64,000 nt of DNA from Saksenaea vasiformis B4078 (Eukaryota; Mucoromycota; Mucoromycetes; Mucorales; Saksenaeaceae): positions 1-64,000 of the forward strand of contig JNDT01002270.1 of the NCBI GenBank assembly GCA_000697055.1. Reading direction: 5' to 3'. A program made the translations under genes and the position numbers. Position 1 is the stretch's first letter; every line of letters begins with the position of its first letter. The notes below the pieces were generated by a model. The model ran no database searches. It saw only the letters and a list, made by a program, of their open reading frames with translations, and was not told the DNA's origin. Of this stretch, positions 1-12,062 are shown piece after piece.

Positions 1-33
<33 letters not shown>
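1..33. other. G homopolymer at window start
   Basis: The first 32 bases are all G, followed by a short purine run. No telomere-like repeat is present. A pure G run exactly at the end is most simply a sequencing or assembly artefact such as dark-cycle base calls at a contig end, and not a biological element. Confidence 0.7.
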
Positions 34-202
34 GAGGGGACAAGTCCCATGGTGGATTTTGTTTTCAGATCAGACCCCTGGCGACCCTTATCCTGTTAAA
101 AGTTACACAAGCCAGAGCGCGCACTTCTCCCAGAATTTTTCTCCGCCTCCTTTCTTTTTTTTTCCCTGTAGACATCAACAACCCTCGTCCATGACCCTGA
201 AG

Positions 203-232
203 CAGTAGTAATAGTAGTAGTAGTAGTAGTAG
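203..232. repeat. AGT/TAG trinucleotide microsatellite
   Basis: About nine copies of an AGT unit with one AAT interruption, in the region upstream of the first chitosanase gene. No coding role is visible. Confidence 0.85.
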
Positions 233-401
233 ATTGCTGTTGATTTCTGTGTTAAAGCAGATAGGAAAAAAAACAGCACAAAAAGGGTGAGAAGAGGTTA
301 TGTCTTCTTGTGATCCGATCGACGTAACCATTCGTCCATTGTATGACCAGGAAACAATGAAAAAACGAAAAAAAAAAGACAAGCTAATTAAGTAAAAAGA
401 G

Positions 402-410
402 TATATAAAA
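402..410 (+). promoter_or_regulatory. TATA box of the first chitosanase gene
   Basis: A TATATAAAA motif lies about 70 bases upstream of the ATG at 480. It is followed by a strongly pyrimidine-rich CTTTT tract that runs almost to the start codon, a common arrangement for expressed genes in this window. Confidence 0.55.
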
Positions 411-479
411 TTCAAGCACCTTTTTCTTTTTCTTTTCTTTTCTTTTCTTTTTCTCTACTCCTTGCATTCTTTATTCTTC

Positions 480-2020
480 ATGCAAATATTTCATATTCTG
501 GCTGCTGCTATTGTAGCATTGCCTTGTCTTGTGGCAGCAAAACCAAACAAATACTGTGAAGGCGACTTTGCATCGACCGAGAAAAACTGTGCCAAATTCA
601 ATTTCGGGTCCCTTTCGCAAGAGAGTTGCTCCAACAGCAATATTATCAAACTGACAAACTGCACAACGTAAGCTAATTTTGGGATGATGAAATTCTTTTT
701 CTTTTTTTTAATCCAAGCGACTTTCAGGTTTTACGATATCTCGAAATTACCAAATCAGTCGATTGATGCACATACAGCAAAGATGGCCCAATTGATTACC
801 AATGTGTATGGATTTATTTTTATTTTATTATTTGGCTGGTTGTCGACGACAAAGCTCATGTTTTTTTTTCTTTCTTTCTTTCTTTCTTTTACTTGTAGAT
901 TTGAAAATGGGGATACCCAGATGGGTTATGCAGTAAGTAGACAAAAACGTACAACAGTAGTAATAAGAACAACAACTTAACCTGTTTAAGGCTGTCGAGA
1001 AATTAGGTGATTGCCGTGGTTACACATGGTAAGGTTAACAACAGGAACAGAAAAGAATGATTTAGCTCAAAAAAGAAAAATGGTTCACTTTTGTAAAGCG
1101 GATATATTGGCTTCACGACTGGGACCAATGATGCATATACTGTGGTCAAAGAATACACACAGCGTCAGCCTAAAAACAAGTTGCAACGGTACCTTCCGGA
1201 ACTCGCTCGCTTGAGCCAACTTGAATTTGGCGATCCGAAACGGGATGACACAAGTCATCTCCAAGGCTATCCTGAAGCATGGAAAGAAACGGCTTGTAAT
1301 GACCCTGAATTCGTAAAGACACAGTTGGATGTAGGCCATGCCATGTACCTTAAGCCTGCATTAAAGTATGCTGCAAGTGTGGATGTCCACTCGAATCTGG
1401 GCAAATTCTTATTTTACGGTAAAAAAAAAATTCCTTTTTTTTTCTTTCTACAAAGGAGACTTAAACGTTATTATTATGTTAGATACGATTATCCAGCACG
1501 GATGGCAGGTAAAGGAAGAAATAAGCGAACTCAGCGTGCGTGCTACGTTCTCGGAATAACGTTTATTATTATTCTTATTAGTACGTCGAGCCATTAATTA
1601 ACCTTCCGAGAATTCTCGAGTTGACTGGACCGAGAAAGACAAATGAATCTGAAAAGGACTATCTTACTCGATTTATTTCAACACGTCGCCAGCTGGTGTG
1701 CTGCTACCCCAATGATGTCTGGTAAAACAAGTCGTCCTCGTCCCACCCTCCCCCTTTTCTCTCTCTCTTTGTCGTCAGCTGAAAAAGTGTGTCTCTTTTT
1801 TAGGAACGAGTCCTCCGATCGGATGGCGGACTTGCAAACATTGGTGGATGCTTGGGATCAAAACAAGGATCTGCTACACCCTGTCCGTCTTGAAATCTTT
1901 GGAGAGACTGTCAAGGGAACCGAGAATATGAACTATGATTCGCATCATTGTAAGAAGGTGTTCAAGACGCTTCCACGAACCAGCGACTTGCCGATTCCTG
2001 ATACATGTCCTGCTAAATGA
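480..2020 (+). CDS. Secreted GH46-type chitosanase (copy 1)
   Basis: Predicted secreted endo-chitosanase that would hydrolyse beta-1,4 bonds in chitosan. The ATG at 480 opens a signal peptide (MQIFHILAAAIVALPCLVAA). An apparent start 18 bases upstream is TTG and was not used. Splicing seven or so short introns gives about 350 residues. The GH46 active-site region is readable across introns. A VFENGDTQMGYA segment carries the expected acid Glu. LGDCRGYTCGYIGFTTGTND carries the expected Asp and matches the GDGRGYTGGIIGF-type motif of bacterial GH46 enzymes. Later segments (DVGHAMYLKPALKYA, FLFYDTIIQHGW, DYLTRFISTRRQL) follow GH46 order. Several cysteines are added relative to bacterial enzymes. 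A paralogue in opposite orientation lies at 8042-9513. Family assignment is from sequence pattern; activity is inferred. Confidence 0.85.
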
Positions 2021-2502
2021 TCTTCTAAGAAAAAAATAAAATAAAAAATAAACTAAATCCTTCAGATGGAACGATAGAGAAACCCCCAAGATTTCTTCTT
2101 CTTCTATGTTGCTGTGTGCAGTATAGAATCCTGATAAAAAAAAAATTGGATCCGTTCGCTGATACAAGGAAGTCATGCTGGATGTTGTCTGGAAAAAGGA
2201 CATGCATTCATGTAGATGTGTAAAGCGAATGAATGAGAAGGCCTATTTATCAGTTAGCGGTCATTTCCACAAGAGAAAACATGGAAGTGTCATGTGAAAG
2301 AGGGATGGATTTTCGTTTTCCATATGTGTGTGATTCCTTAAGGACTGGTCAACAAAAAAAGGTGACTTAAAGTAGTGCCGCAAAAAGGTTCTGCCACTGA
2401 GGCAAAATTGATCTCTTGCGAAATCCTGGTAAATCACTTTTTCTTCTTTTTCTTTCTCTTTGTTCCCGACTTTCTGGTTTTTTATCCCTCTCACAACTAT
2501 TC

Positions 2503-4070
2503 ATGGAATATCGCTACCTCGGCAATTCAGGTCTTAAAGTCAGTATACTATCATTAGGCTCCTGGATAACATTTGGTACGTGTCCTTATGAAAGAAAAAA
2601 AAGTTAAAGAATGAAAAGGCTGAGCAAAAAAAAAATGTCCTTCTCTTTTTTGGTGGTAATAAAATTTAGGTGGTCAAATAACACCTGGTACGTTCACAAG
2701 GTAAAAATCATAATGACACACGTTTAGACAAACCCTTCGTAGAACAGACAACGGAAATCGTGAAAACAGCGCTGGAACTCGGGATTAACCATTTCGACGT
2801 TGCGGAATCTCATGCAGGTATGTACGATGGTCGCGGTTTCATTTGACCCATGACTTAATGAAAAAACGTTAGGTGGTCAAGCTGAAATTGACCTTGGCTT
2901 AGCGTTGCGTAATCAGAAAGGATTACGACGATCTGATTTTGTCATTTCAACCAAAGTGTTCTGGGGAGGGAAAGGACCCAATGACCGAGGATTGTCGAGA
3001 AAACATGTTTTTGAGGGAACAGTGGCCTGTTTGCAACGACTTCAGTTGGATTATGTGGATATTCTGTATGCACAACGACCAGGTGAGCAAAAAAAAAAAA
3101 AAAAAAAAAACAGGGATCAAAGGGAAAAGAAAAAAGGACTGAAAACCCCACAGATCCGGATACACCAATGGAAGAGGTTGTACGTGCATTTAATTGGTGT
3201 ATCGACAAGGGTATGGCATTGTACTGGGCTACAAGTGAATGGCCGGCCCATATGATTATGGATGCTATCAGTGTGGCAAAACGATTACAATTAATCGCAC
3301 CTATTACCGAGGTAAATAACGCTGTTTGCTGCTGCTGCTCGTCCTCTTTTTCTTATGGTTCTTTGTAGTCTCCTCAGTACAATATGTTCAATCGTGAAAG
3401 GGTAGAGAAGGAATATTTACCGTTGTACAAACAATTTAAACTAGGCGTCTGTGTCTGGTCACCGTTGGCTTCTGGTAAGCACAATCACATGAACAGAGAA
3501 AGAGAAAGAGAGAAAGAAAGAGAAAGAAAGAGAAAGAAAGAGAAAGAGTAGGCGTAACCTAAGAGGTTAGGGTTGCTGACGGGCAAGTACAACGAGGGAG
3601 TGATTCCTCCTTATACGCGACTTGCTATCCAGGATCATCCAGTGATTAACCGTTTGAGGGCGGGCTTTTTTAGTGAGGAGGGACGTAGGAAGCTTGAAAA
3701 GGTGAAAATGATATGTGTAAGTTACAAAGAAAAAGGGAAGAGATACTTCATTTACCAAAAATGAAATCAGGGCATTGCTCAGCGGTTAGGATGTACACCT
3801 GCTCAATTGGGCATTGCGTGGTGTTTAAGAAACCCCGATGTGACATCTGTTATTATTGGTGCATCGACACCGGCTCAAGCCAAAGAGAATATTCAGGCTT
3901 TGAAACTACGACATTTATTGACAGATGAAGTATTGAATGACTTGGATAGGGTAACATATATATATATATATACATATATATAACAATAAGTGAAGGCATT
4001 AGACTTACCCTTTTTGTTATAGTTATTAGCCAACAAACCCGAGCCCGTATTCGACTTTAGAAAGTCTTAA
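2503..4070 (+). CDS. Aldo/keto reductase, potassium-channel beta-subunit (AKR6) type
   Basis: NADPH-dependent TIM-barrel oxidoreductase family related to Kv-beta. The start [14 protein letters not shown] is the usual AKR N-terminus. After removal of about eight introns the protein is about 340 residues. Family landmarks in order: [94 protein letters not shown], and the cofactor-binding tail [19 protein letters not shown]. The catalytic Asp and Lys are present. The tyrosine expected in the AEVYA-type motif is His (AESHA), and the Asn/His expected before RPD is Gln (YAQRPD). The gene may therefore encode a cofactor-binding protein with altered or lost catalysis. It lies between two chitosanase paralogues. 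A (TA)n tract at about 3955-3982 and an AGAA-rich tract at about 3495-3548 sit in introns. Confidence 0.88.
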
Positions 4071-4480
4071 CCTTGGTTCTTCTCTCCCCCCCAAAAAATA
4101 GAAAGACAAAAGGAAAGATATATAGTGCGTATACCAGTTGTATTGTAGGTTAGTTGTCGTTGTTGTTTGTTGTTGTTGTTGTTGTTGTGTTTGATGCAAA
4201 AGAAAAGAAAAAGACAATAAAAAAAAAACAATAAAAAAATTGATATATCAGTTCTCTCGGTATCAAAAAAAAGGAAAAAGAAAAAATAGGAATCACCAAT
4301 AAAAAGAAAAGGATAATCAGAATATGAACATGAAGGCTATAGATAAAGAAAGACAGAAAGAAAGAAAAAAAGAAAATGCATGATAGACAATAAATTATGT
4401 GTTTGCAGTGTGTGAAAAGGGTAGCTTTGTGTGTGTGTGTGTTGTGCCGTAAAAAAGAAAAAAAAAGAAAAGAAAAGGCA

Positions 4481-5904
4481 TTACCAGTATGGAGCTGCAG
4501 GAGCGGCGGAAGTGCTTAGGGAGGTCCGATGGGTACGTGGGTTAGTGTCATAGTAATTGGTCATGGCTGATCCGAGGGTTTGGATGACTGGTTTAAAAGG
4601 CTGCTGTTGTTGTTGTTGTTGCATAGGATAAAAGGGTTGTGCGGTAAGACTATGACGACGTGCCAGCGATTGATCGTGCGGTTCAGAGGGTTGGGGTGGC
4701 GTGGCGGGGGAGGAGATGGTGGGATTGTAAAGTGGGAAGGATTGTTGTTGCGTGGTTGATTCGTAGTGGTAAGACATGTAATTAGCGGGAGTATTGGGAG
4801 CGGAGTCATCGGTTGTTATGGAAGAGAAAATAGACGAAGCACCGCCGCTGTGTCTGTTGTTGGAATATTCGAACATGGGATTTGTATCCATAGATGGTGT
4901 ATACATCTGTTCGTACTGCGACGATTGTCTGTTTTCGGACATGATGGAGTAAGGTTGCTGTGATTTGTTTCTGGGTTCATAGGACGGGGAAGGCGATTTT
5001 CCGTCGTATGGCATACAAAATGCACCTTGTTTGTAATACATCATGGAAGGTACAGAAGGTGTTGGAGGTAATAATTGATGTGGAGGAGTTGATGAAATTA
5101 ATGCATTGGTTGAAGGATGAGCATCTGTAGAAAAAAAAAAAAAAAGAAAGAGAACAGTTAGTAAAAATGAAAAAGGAAAAAGGAAAAAAAAGACTTACTG
5201 TTGTTATAAGAGGGATAGATATCATGCGATGGAGGGGGAGGAGGTATGTAACCAGAGGGAAAATAATAATTTGGCATTGGATTGGTATAGAAATAAACAG
5301 CAGGTTCATCAACAAACAATGGATGAAGAACGTCCGTAATTTTGAATTGTTCAGCTAATGCCTTGGCACGCGCAAAAGTAACCCTGTTCAGAAGAAAAAG
5401 TTAGTATTTCTTTTTACTGAATTGTCTCGTATATTTTTTTTTACCAAACGCCTTTTAAATGCATAGCACCCACTTTGACGACTACTCTTCCTTGTTCATT
5501 TTTTAATATGCCATCTCGTTTTCCACGCGACATGCCAGTAACATTCAATAATTTAGTGCCATTAACCATGTCATTATCTATTTGGGTTAAGGTTAAAATA
5601 AAGAAGAAGAAGAAGAAAAATAGAACTTTGATTTCTTACCTTGACGTCTGGCTACACAGATACCTCTTGCATCTACTTGATAACAAATTGTATTTTCATC
5701 TTCCCATAAAGAAGTAGTTAACCTTGGACGTTGTGGAGGAGTAGTGGTAGTAGAAGCGGTATTACTACTAGTACTACTAGATTGTTGAGTTGATAGAATA
5801 GGATCCCTTGTTGGAGGAGAACGTATTCCATAAGGGTAACCGTAATAGGTTTCAAGTTGTTGCTTTGCATGAGCATAAGGTGGTCGATCGGAATAAGGGT
5901 ACAT
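4481..5904 (-). CDS. APSES-domain transcription factor, StuA/EFG1/Sok2 type
   Basis: DNA-binding regulator of the fungal APSES (KilA-N-like) family, which controls development, dimorphism and sporulation in other fungi. The ATG at 5904 ([13 protein letters not shown]) is chosen because the longer upstream frame begins with TTG. The APSES domain spans three exons: [20 protein letters not shown], then [40 protein letters not shown] and [20 protein letters not shown]. Introns are GT-AG and stay in frame (exon 1 ends at 5640, exon 2 starts at 5577). The C-terminal half is low-complexity, Ser/Pro/Gln-rich with a seven-residue polyglutamine from GTT/GTG-type repeats at about 4603-4620, and ends in PYW. 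The order and residues of the domain match StuA/EFG1 closely. Targets are unknown. It is divergent from the second chitosanase region, with a 2.1-kb gap upstream. Confidence 0.93.
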
Positions 5905-8041
5905 GACGAATGAGTAAAGAGGAATCAAACAAAAAGCTGGTCGGAATAATAAACAGAAAGACTATAAAAAAGGGCGGAGAGAAATGAAATATAAAAAGAC
6001 CTGTTCTCCTCCTGGAATAAATGAAATCGAGGGCGGTCTTTTTTTTTTTTTGTGGTCTCCTTGAAAATGTTTGTGCTTATGAGAGCAAATGACAAATCAA
6101 GTCAGGTTAGAAACAAAAAAAAAAAGAGGAGTTGAAAAAAAAGGAAAAGGATGCGCGATTCGTCTGTTTTATCCTCGGAAACAGCACCAATTTTTTAATT
6201 ATTTTTTTTTTTTTTTTTTTTTTTTTCGCTGTGGGCCATTGATCGATGGTAGCTGAATTTCAACGTGATTTGATTGGTTTAAGTTTTATATAAATATGAA
6301 ACATATACTCTTTCTCCCTTTTTTTTTAGACACGTTCTTTTCGGTAATGGAAATGAAATTAGGAAATTCAGAGAGAGAGAGAGTGTGTGTGTGTGTGTGT
6401 GTGTCTGTATGTATGTGTCTCAGTTGAGAGATAGTATATGTAAGTGTGAGAGGAGAATGAAGATATAACAATGAACGTGGTTTTATAAAATGACACGAGT
6501 AATCCCTTTTCTTTATATGGTCTGTTCTTGTAATTGATAATATCCAAGAAAAGTAGAAACATCTGTGCACTTGATCTCTATATAATATACTATTTTTATT
6601 TATAGATTGTTGGAATTATTTCATTAGATAAATTTCACTTTTTTGTCTATGTTTTTTCGTTATATAAAAAAAAAAGTTACACTGCAGTTCCAGGGTCTTA
6701 TCATAACGACTTTTTGATTGGTGATCACGCGATTACTTAAAGTGATTTGATCGAATATCCCTTTTTCCTTTTCAAACTCTCTGATCCGGAATTATCTGAT
6801 CAATCAAAACTGCGATTCGGTGGACTGACCGCGACTTTTTGACTTCTGTGCACGTGTAGACTTACATGTTCGGACAATGGGCGCCAACGAACGCTTACTG
6901 CTATTCCCCTCTTTCTCTTTCTCTCTCTCTCTCTCTCTCTTACTACTTATTCTCTATACATCTTTCATGATCAAATGAGTTTTTTTTTTTTTTTTCGTGT
7001 ATGGTTTCACATACAAAAAACTCCTTTGGTTTCAGACACAAAACTATCAATGAGAAAAGACAGTAGTAATGGTTTTTTGTATCTTTTTTTTTTATTTATT
7101 TATGCACAATGATGTCAGTTTTGACAGAAAAAACCCCATCCGTCTTTTTCTCTCTAGCTCTCTCTCTCTCCGTCTGTCTGTCTGTCTGTCTGTCTTGTTA
7201 AGCGGGATTCATTTTTTTCTTTTTTCCCCTGTTTTTCCCAACGGAAAAATCTAGTCTCCCACACTTTTCCCCTCCGCTGAAATATGAACAATGAAGGACC
7301 CTGTTTTCTTAACATGACAACAACAATTAAGAATCTATCTTTCTCTTGAAGAATAAAAAAGCCTGAGCTTCTTTTACTAACCTTTTACGTACATATGCAA
7401 ATGGGTCTATTTTGTCTTGTTTTTTACTATCCTACCTAATGGTATGTGCTTCTCCAATGAACCATAACTTTATTGTTTGGTGAGGATAGTGAGCCCATTA
7501 CTAACTACCTTTTTTTTTTTTTTTTTTCGTGGGGTGGGATTTTGTTTACCCCCCAAACTTATCTTTTTAAGACGAAACAAAAAGACAAAGGAACAAACGA
7601 TCTGGGTTCTCGGTCGATTCTTTTTTCTGCTACAGAATTATAAGAATCCTATAGAATCTCAGGAAATCCCTCTATCTCATCATTAAAGGGACCCAACCTG
7701 TCATCAACGTAAACACACTTCATCATCATCAACCCTGGACCACATTGGATCAACCACGATAACAGTCGACGCCACTATGGTTTTCTTGGTTGCACATTTT
7801 ATTTAATCTTCACGTTCAAACCCCAATGTGCACATACCCACCCCATTTTATTGGTTCAACCAACGTGTTCTCTTGATGAATAGGAGATCCACATCGTACG
7901 ATCTCACTCCTTGCGATCTGTGCATAATACATGTGGTCTGTGGAGGCAAATTGGTCGCCACTACTACTTTGCGCTAATCGACACGTAAATTGGAACATGT
8001 GTCAAGAAGAAAAAAGGAGTATCCGCTCTCTCTTTATTTAT
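5905..8041. other. Intergenic region with dense simple repeats
   Basis: About 2.1 kb without a supported gene, between the APSES gene 5' end and the 3' end of chitosanase copy 2. It holds poly-T runs (about 6040, 6200-6226, 6980, 7510), a (GT)n tract at about 6383-6404, a (CT)n tract at about 6918-6940 and a (TCTG)n tract at about 7170-7196. It probably includes a long promoter and 5' leader for the APSES gene, as is usual for developmental regulators. This is inference. Confidence 0.6.
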
Positions 8042-9513
8042 TTACAAGGGGTTTGGACAAGTGTCAGGAATAGGTAACTGAATAGCTTGTGGAAGCTTGT
8101 CAAATACTTTCTTGCAATGTTGAGCATCATAAGTCATATCTTCAGTACCATACACCGTCGTATTAAATACATTGAGATGGACAGGATATTTTAGATCTTT
8201 GTTTCTTTCCCAATCATTCACCAGATCTTGCAAATCACTCTCCCGACCAGACGATACATTCCTAATCCAAAAAAAAAATCATTGGCATATCCACAAACAA
8301 AAAAAAACCCCGATCGTTCTCTTTTTCTTTACCAAACATCTCCCGGAAAACAGCAAACAAGCTGGCGGCGTATAGTAAGGAAACGCGTTAGATACGATTT
8401 CTCCGACTCATTGGATTTCCTGGGTCCCGTGAGTTGAAGAATTCTAGGCAAATTAATCTTCGGCTCGACATACTATAACAATCAATGATAAACCAATTAA
8501 AAGTCCTCCTTATTATCATTTACCTGCCATCCATGCATAATAATTGTATCTATGCAATATACAAAAAAAAAAAAAACGAAAATGAATAGCAAAGAAAAGT
8601 AAAGAGCTCATTTACCGTAGAATAGGGATTTCCCCAAATTAGAATAGACGCCCACACTAGCAGCGTATTTCATTGCCGGCCTAAGATACATAGCATGGCC
8701 TACATCTAGTTCGGTCTGAACAAAATCGGGATCATTGCATGCTGCCTTTGTCCACGCTTCGGGAAATCCGACTAAATTGGCCGTATTATCTCTACGAGGA
8801 TCGCCAAAGACGCACGCGCTCAGACGTGCCAATTCGTCAAGATACTTGCTAAGATCATTCTGTGCCTTGCGTTTGGTATACTGCTTGACAACCGACCATG
8901 CATCATCTGTGCCAGTAGTGAATCCTACATAACCGCTTGTTGTTGTCTGGATAAACTACATCGAGTGCTCATTGGATAGTACCATGTGTAACCACGACAG
9001 TCGCCTAACTTGTAGACACCCTGGAAAGCAAGGGAGAGTTTAGAAAAAAAAAAGGATGTACAACACGTCATCCACATACCGCATAACCCATCTGCGTGCT
9101 ACCATGCTCAAACCTTTTTGTCAAAGCAATAAAGACAATGTAATAACAAAATTGCAATTTGTAAAAACCTACACGTTTGTAATGAGTTGAGCCATTTTTG
9201 CTGTATGTTCGTCAATCGATTGATCAGGAAGAGCTGAAATATCATAGAATCTAAATCCGACGTGGAATAATGAATTAAACAGTTTGTATCCACTTTTGTT
9301 TCCAGTATACGTGGTGCAATTTGCCAAAGGAATTCCATGGTAAGATTGATTAGGGTCTGTGGCATTCGTGCATCGATCAGAATCACGTTCGGCTCCAAAG
9401 TCAAACTTTTCACAGTTCTCTTTGATCGGCGCAAACTCTCCTTGACAATAAGCGTTTGGTTTTGCAAAAACAAAACAAGGCAAACAAAAAAGAACAGCAA
9501 TGAACAAGTGCAT
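8042..9513 (-). CDS. Secreted GH46-type chitosanase (copy 2)
   Basis: Paralogue of the gene at 480-2020, in opposite orientation. The ATG at 9513 (MHLFIAVLFCLPCFVFAKPN) starts a signal peptide that aligns with copy 1; the longer frame upstream begins with TTG. Spliced segments mirror copy 1: AKMAQLITNV joined to FEHGSTQMGYA (catalytic Glu), LGDCRGYTCGYVGFTTGTDD (catalytic Asp), VFGDPRRDN, DVGHAMYLRPAMKYAASVGV, and a C-terminus ending PIPDTCPNPL against PIPDTCPAK in copy 1. The first exon contains an extra Cys-containing stretch (DPNQSYHGIPLANCTTYTGN and following residues) that copy 1 lacks or has shortened. Divergence is clear throughout, so the duplication is not recent. All splice junctions that were checked keep frame, so it appears functional. 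Confidence 0.83.
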
Positions 9514-12062
9514 GGAATATGTCAAAGTAAAAAAAAAAAAGAAGGAAACTAAAGAGATAGAGCCGAATTTAACTGCTTTTAATCAGGTGTACAGTCTCTC
9601 TACTGTCAATGGTTAATTCCCATCACGCGTGTCACACGAATACAACATGTACAGTGATCGACATTCTGGAAGGAATGGGAAAAAAGAAAAAGCATGTTGA
9701 TATCACAATGACAAATGCTGCCTATCATTTTGTTATCCTGGAACTACTTCTTTTCCATCTTTTGTTTCATTGGAACGATAAATGAACATGGTACACCAAC
9801 ACAATCACGGTACCAGAATGCATGAATCCCCAATGTGAACACAGCTCCCTAGCCGTGGTCACAAGCGATTCAAAAAGGCATACACCTATGCAATTTAAAA
9901 ATCGACTATATTATTCAAGCATTTGCAACATACCTAGTTAGGAAGCTATAAATTTAAAAAAAAGATCAAATCTTCATGGACCCGTGGGGCAACCCTTTCC
10001 ATGATGCGGCAGGCGTCGTGGCAAATCAAGGTTTGTCGAGAAGAAATTGGATTCCTGATACTCAGGAACAGGGCGTGAAGGTACATACGCCACTTGTAAC
10101 AAGACGAAATAGAGAAACGAATGAGCTAAGAAAAAGACTCGGGGCGTTTTTTTTTTTTGAGTAACGTACACAACAGCCGGTGATGATCCGCATGGAATGA
10201 CACGGCGTAACATGCGGCATGATGTGGGAAAGGTAGTGCCCCCTTTTAGATGCTTCCATGTCTAATGTAATGACTCGGCCGTTTCACAAAAAAGACAGAA
10301 ATTGATCTATTGAATGCAAACAAAATAGTAGACGTGGCCATGAGTCATCTAACCGCATTATATTGCAGAGAAGGGACAAGCAGGTGTCATTGAGATTCAC
10401 CAATATACGGTGCAGTTCGCAAGGTCAATTTGAATCCAGCAATCTTAGTTTCCCTCATGAATAATTTTTTAAAAGGGTGTTATGCCCTCCTATTGCGATC
10501 CTCGAATTCGACGGCTATGCTAAATATTGAGTTCTCAGAGACACGCTGAATGAAGGGAGTTCAGCATAAACGAAACCCTCTCCAAATAATTGCGGCGATT
10601 TAGATCGTGTTCACGCAACCCACCCTGTAGGACAACCATCAAGAGATCATGCTCTACATTCGATGTGTTTAAGGGCTTTCTCAAGAGCTGTAAGTCAAGC
10701 GTCAGATTGGGAACAAATCAGTTCGCCAATCAACTCTTGCAGTACACACACGCACAAACACACAGCATCAAATAGAGATGGAGAGTATACATCGTACATT
10801 ACTTTCATTAAACTTACGGCCTAGAAGCACTTCGCGATAAGCAGGCAGCCTTCAGCGAACTTGTTTACTGTCGCTTCCTATCTCATCGGACACTTGATTT
10901 CCTTACCCTCCCGCAATACCAGGCAAAAGTAGATGCATTGCCCAGCAACCGGAACACAGCAATAAGTAGTCATCAAAGACCCCATTTGTCCGCATAAGCT
11001 TAGACAGGGTTTCTGTCTGAGACATAATGAAGTGTTTGAGTACTCCGGATCGCCATATATCTTCTGTTAATTTCTCATTTTCATCTGGATCGATTGCCAT
11101 AGGGACGAACGAACAAACCATGGATGGTTATCTGTATAAATTTGCCCAACATCATTCTTTGGTGTCATATTTTACCCATCACGCGATCGTCATGATGCAC
11201 CACCGCCAGCTTCATCCGCGATCCCTCAGCCTCTATGACGTGACGCTAGCAAATACCACCTCGACTAAAAACGAGGTGCTATCGACTGTATTACTCCAAG
11301 TGGGTCAGGAATGAGGAGGACGATAACTTGTTCCGCAACTTATGCAACTTCTCCCATCTTGAGGTCGAGTCATGAAATCACAGAGCTGTCGATTTCTGAG
11401 AAATCGACGAGGAAATTAACAGGAGCACTGTCAGGAAAAAAAAAAAAAAGGTCAACAGTCAAGCGTTAATAGCAAATCCAGCGAAATGAATTTGTCAAGA
11501 TCCCACTGCAAATCTTTGACATAACAACTTCTCGCCGATAACAAACGTATCATGAAAGAAGAAGGTTTCCGACGTTTGGCAGCCAATATTACTTTTCTTT
11601 CCCCTCATCTTTTCTCTTTCTGTCCCTGACCTTGTTTGCGCAGGCTACAAAGTAGTCATTAGTACTTAAACCGTGTCTCTTTTTTTTTCTTTCTTTCTCT
11701 CTTTTTCTTCCAAGCAGGCCCAACAGCCTCTTCCAAATGGTTTATGACTAATATGCTTGTTAGCATAACAAGAGAGACATGCCCGTGATGGACAAGTTTC
11801 GCATGTTATTCTTAGAGTAGGTGGAGGGTGTGTGTGTGTATGTGTGTGTGTGGGTGTGTGTGTGTGAAACGCAGGAAGGAAGGGAAGAAGGGGGAGTGGG
11901 GGAAGGGGTTTTAAAGAAGGAAGGGGTTGGGGTTGGGAGCGGGGAAGGAAACAGGGGAAGGGTTAAACTCTGTTGTTTTGATGATGGGTTACGTAGATCG
12001 TGGAAAAAGGGAGAGGGAGAGGGGAAGGGTTTGCTTGTGGGTCATCTTTTCGTTGGGTAAAC
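9514..12062. other. Gene-poor region with one doubtful coding island
   Basis: About 2.5 kb without a gene that can be supported confidently. It includes a minus-strand coding-like island at 10530-11121 (described separately) and a GT-rich microsatellite at 11830-11866, followed by a G/A-rich stretch to about 12030 that creates spurious open frames. No RNA gene was recognised. Confidence 0.5.
10530..11121 (-). pseudogene. Unrecognised coding-like island, possibly decayed
   Basis: A minus-strand frame from 11121 to about 10906 (MVCSFVPMAIDPDENEKLTE at its start, 72 residues) has protein-like composition, and so does a second open stretch at about 10560-10700 beginning after a TTACAG acceptor (LLRKPLNTSNVEHDLLMVV). 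GT and AG signals lie between them, but no splice choice joins the two in one frame with introns of normal length. Either a gene is present with an exon structure that could not be resolved, or it is a remnant. No family is recognised. Confidence 0.22.

Noticed and set aside
462..479. Upstream extension of chitosanase copy 1 to position 462
   Set aside because: The codon at 462 is TTG. The ATG at 480 starts a normal signal peptide. The same problem applies to copy 2 (9525) and the APSES gene (5928).
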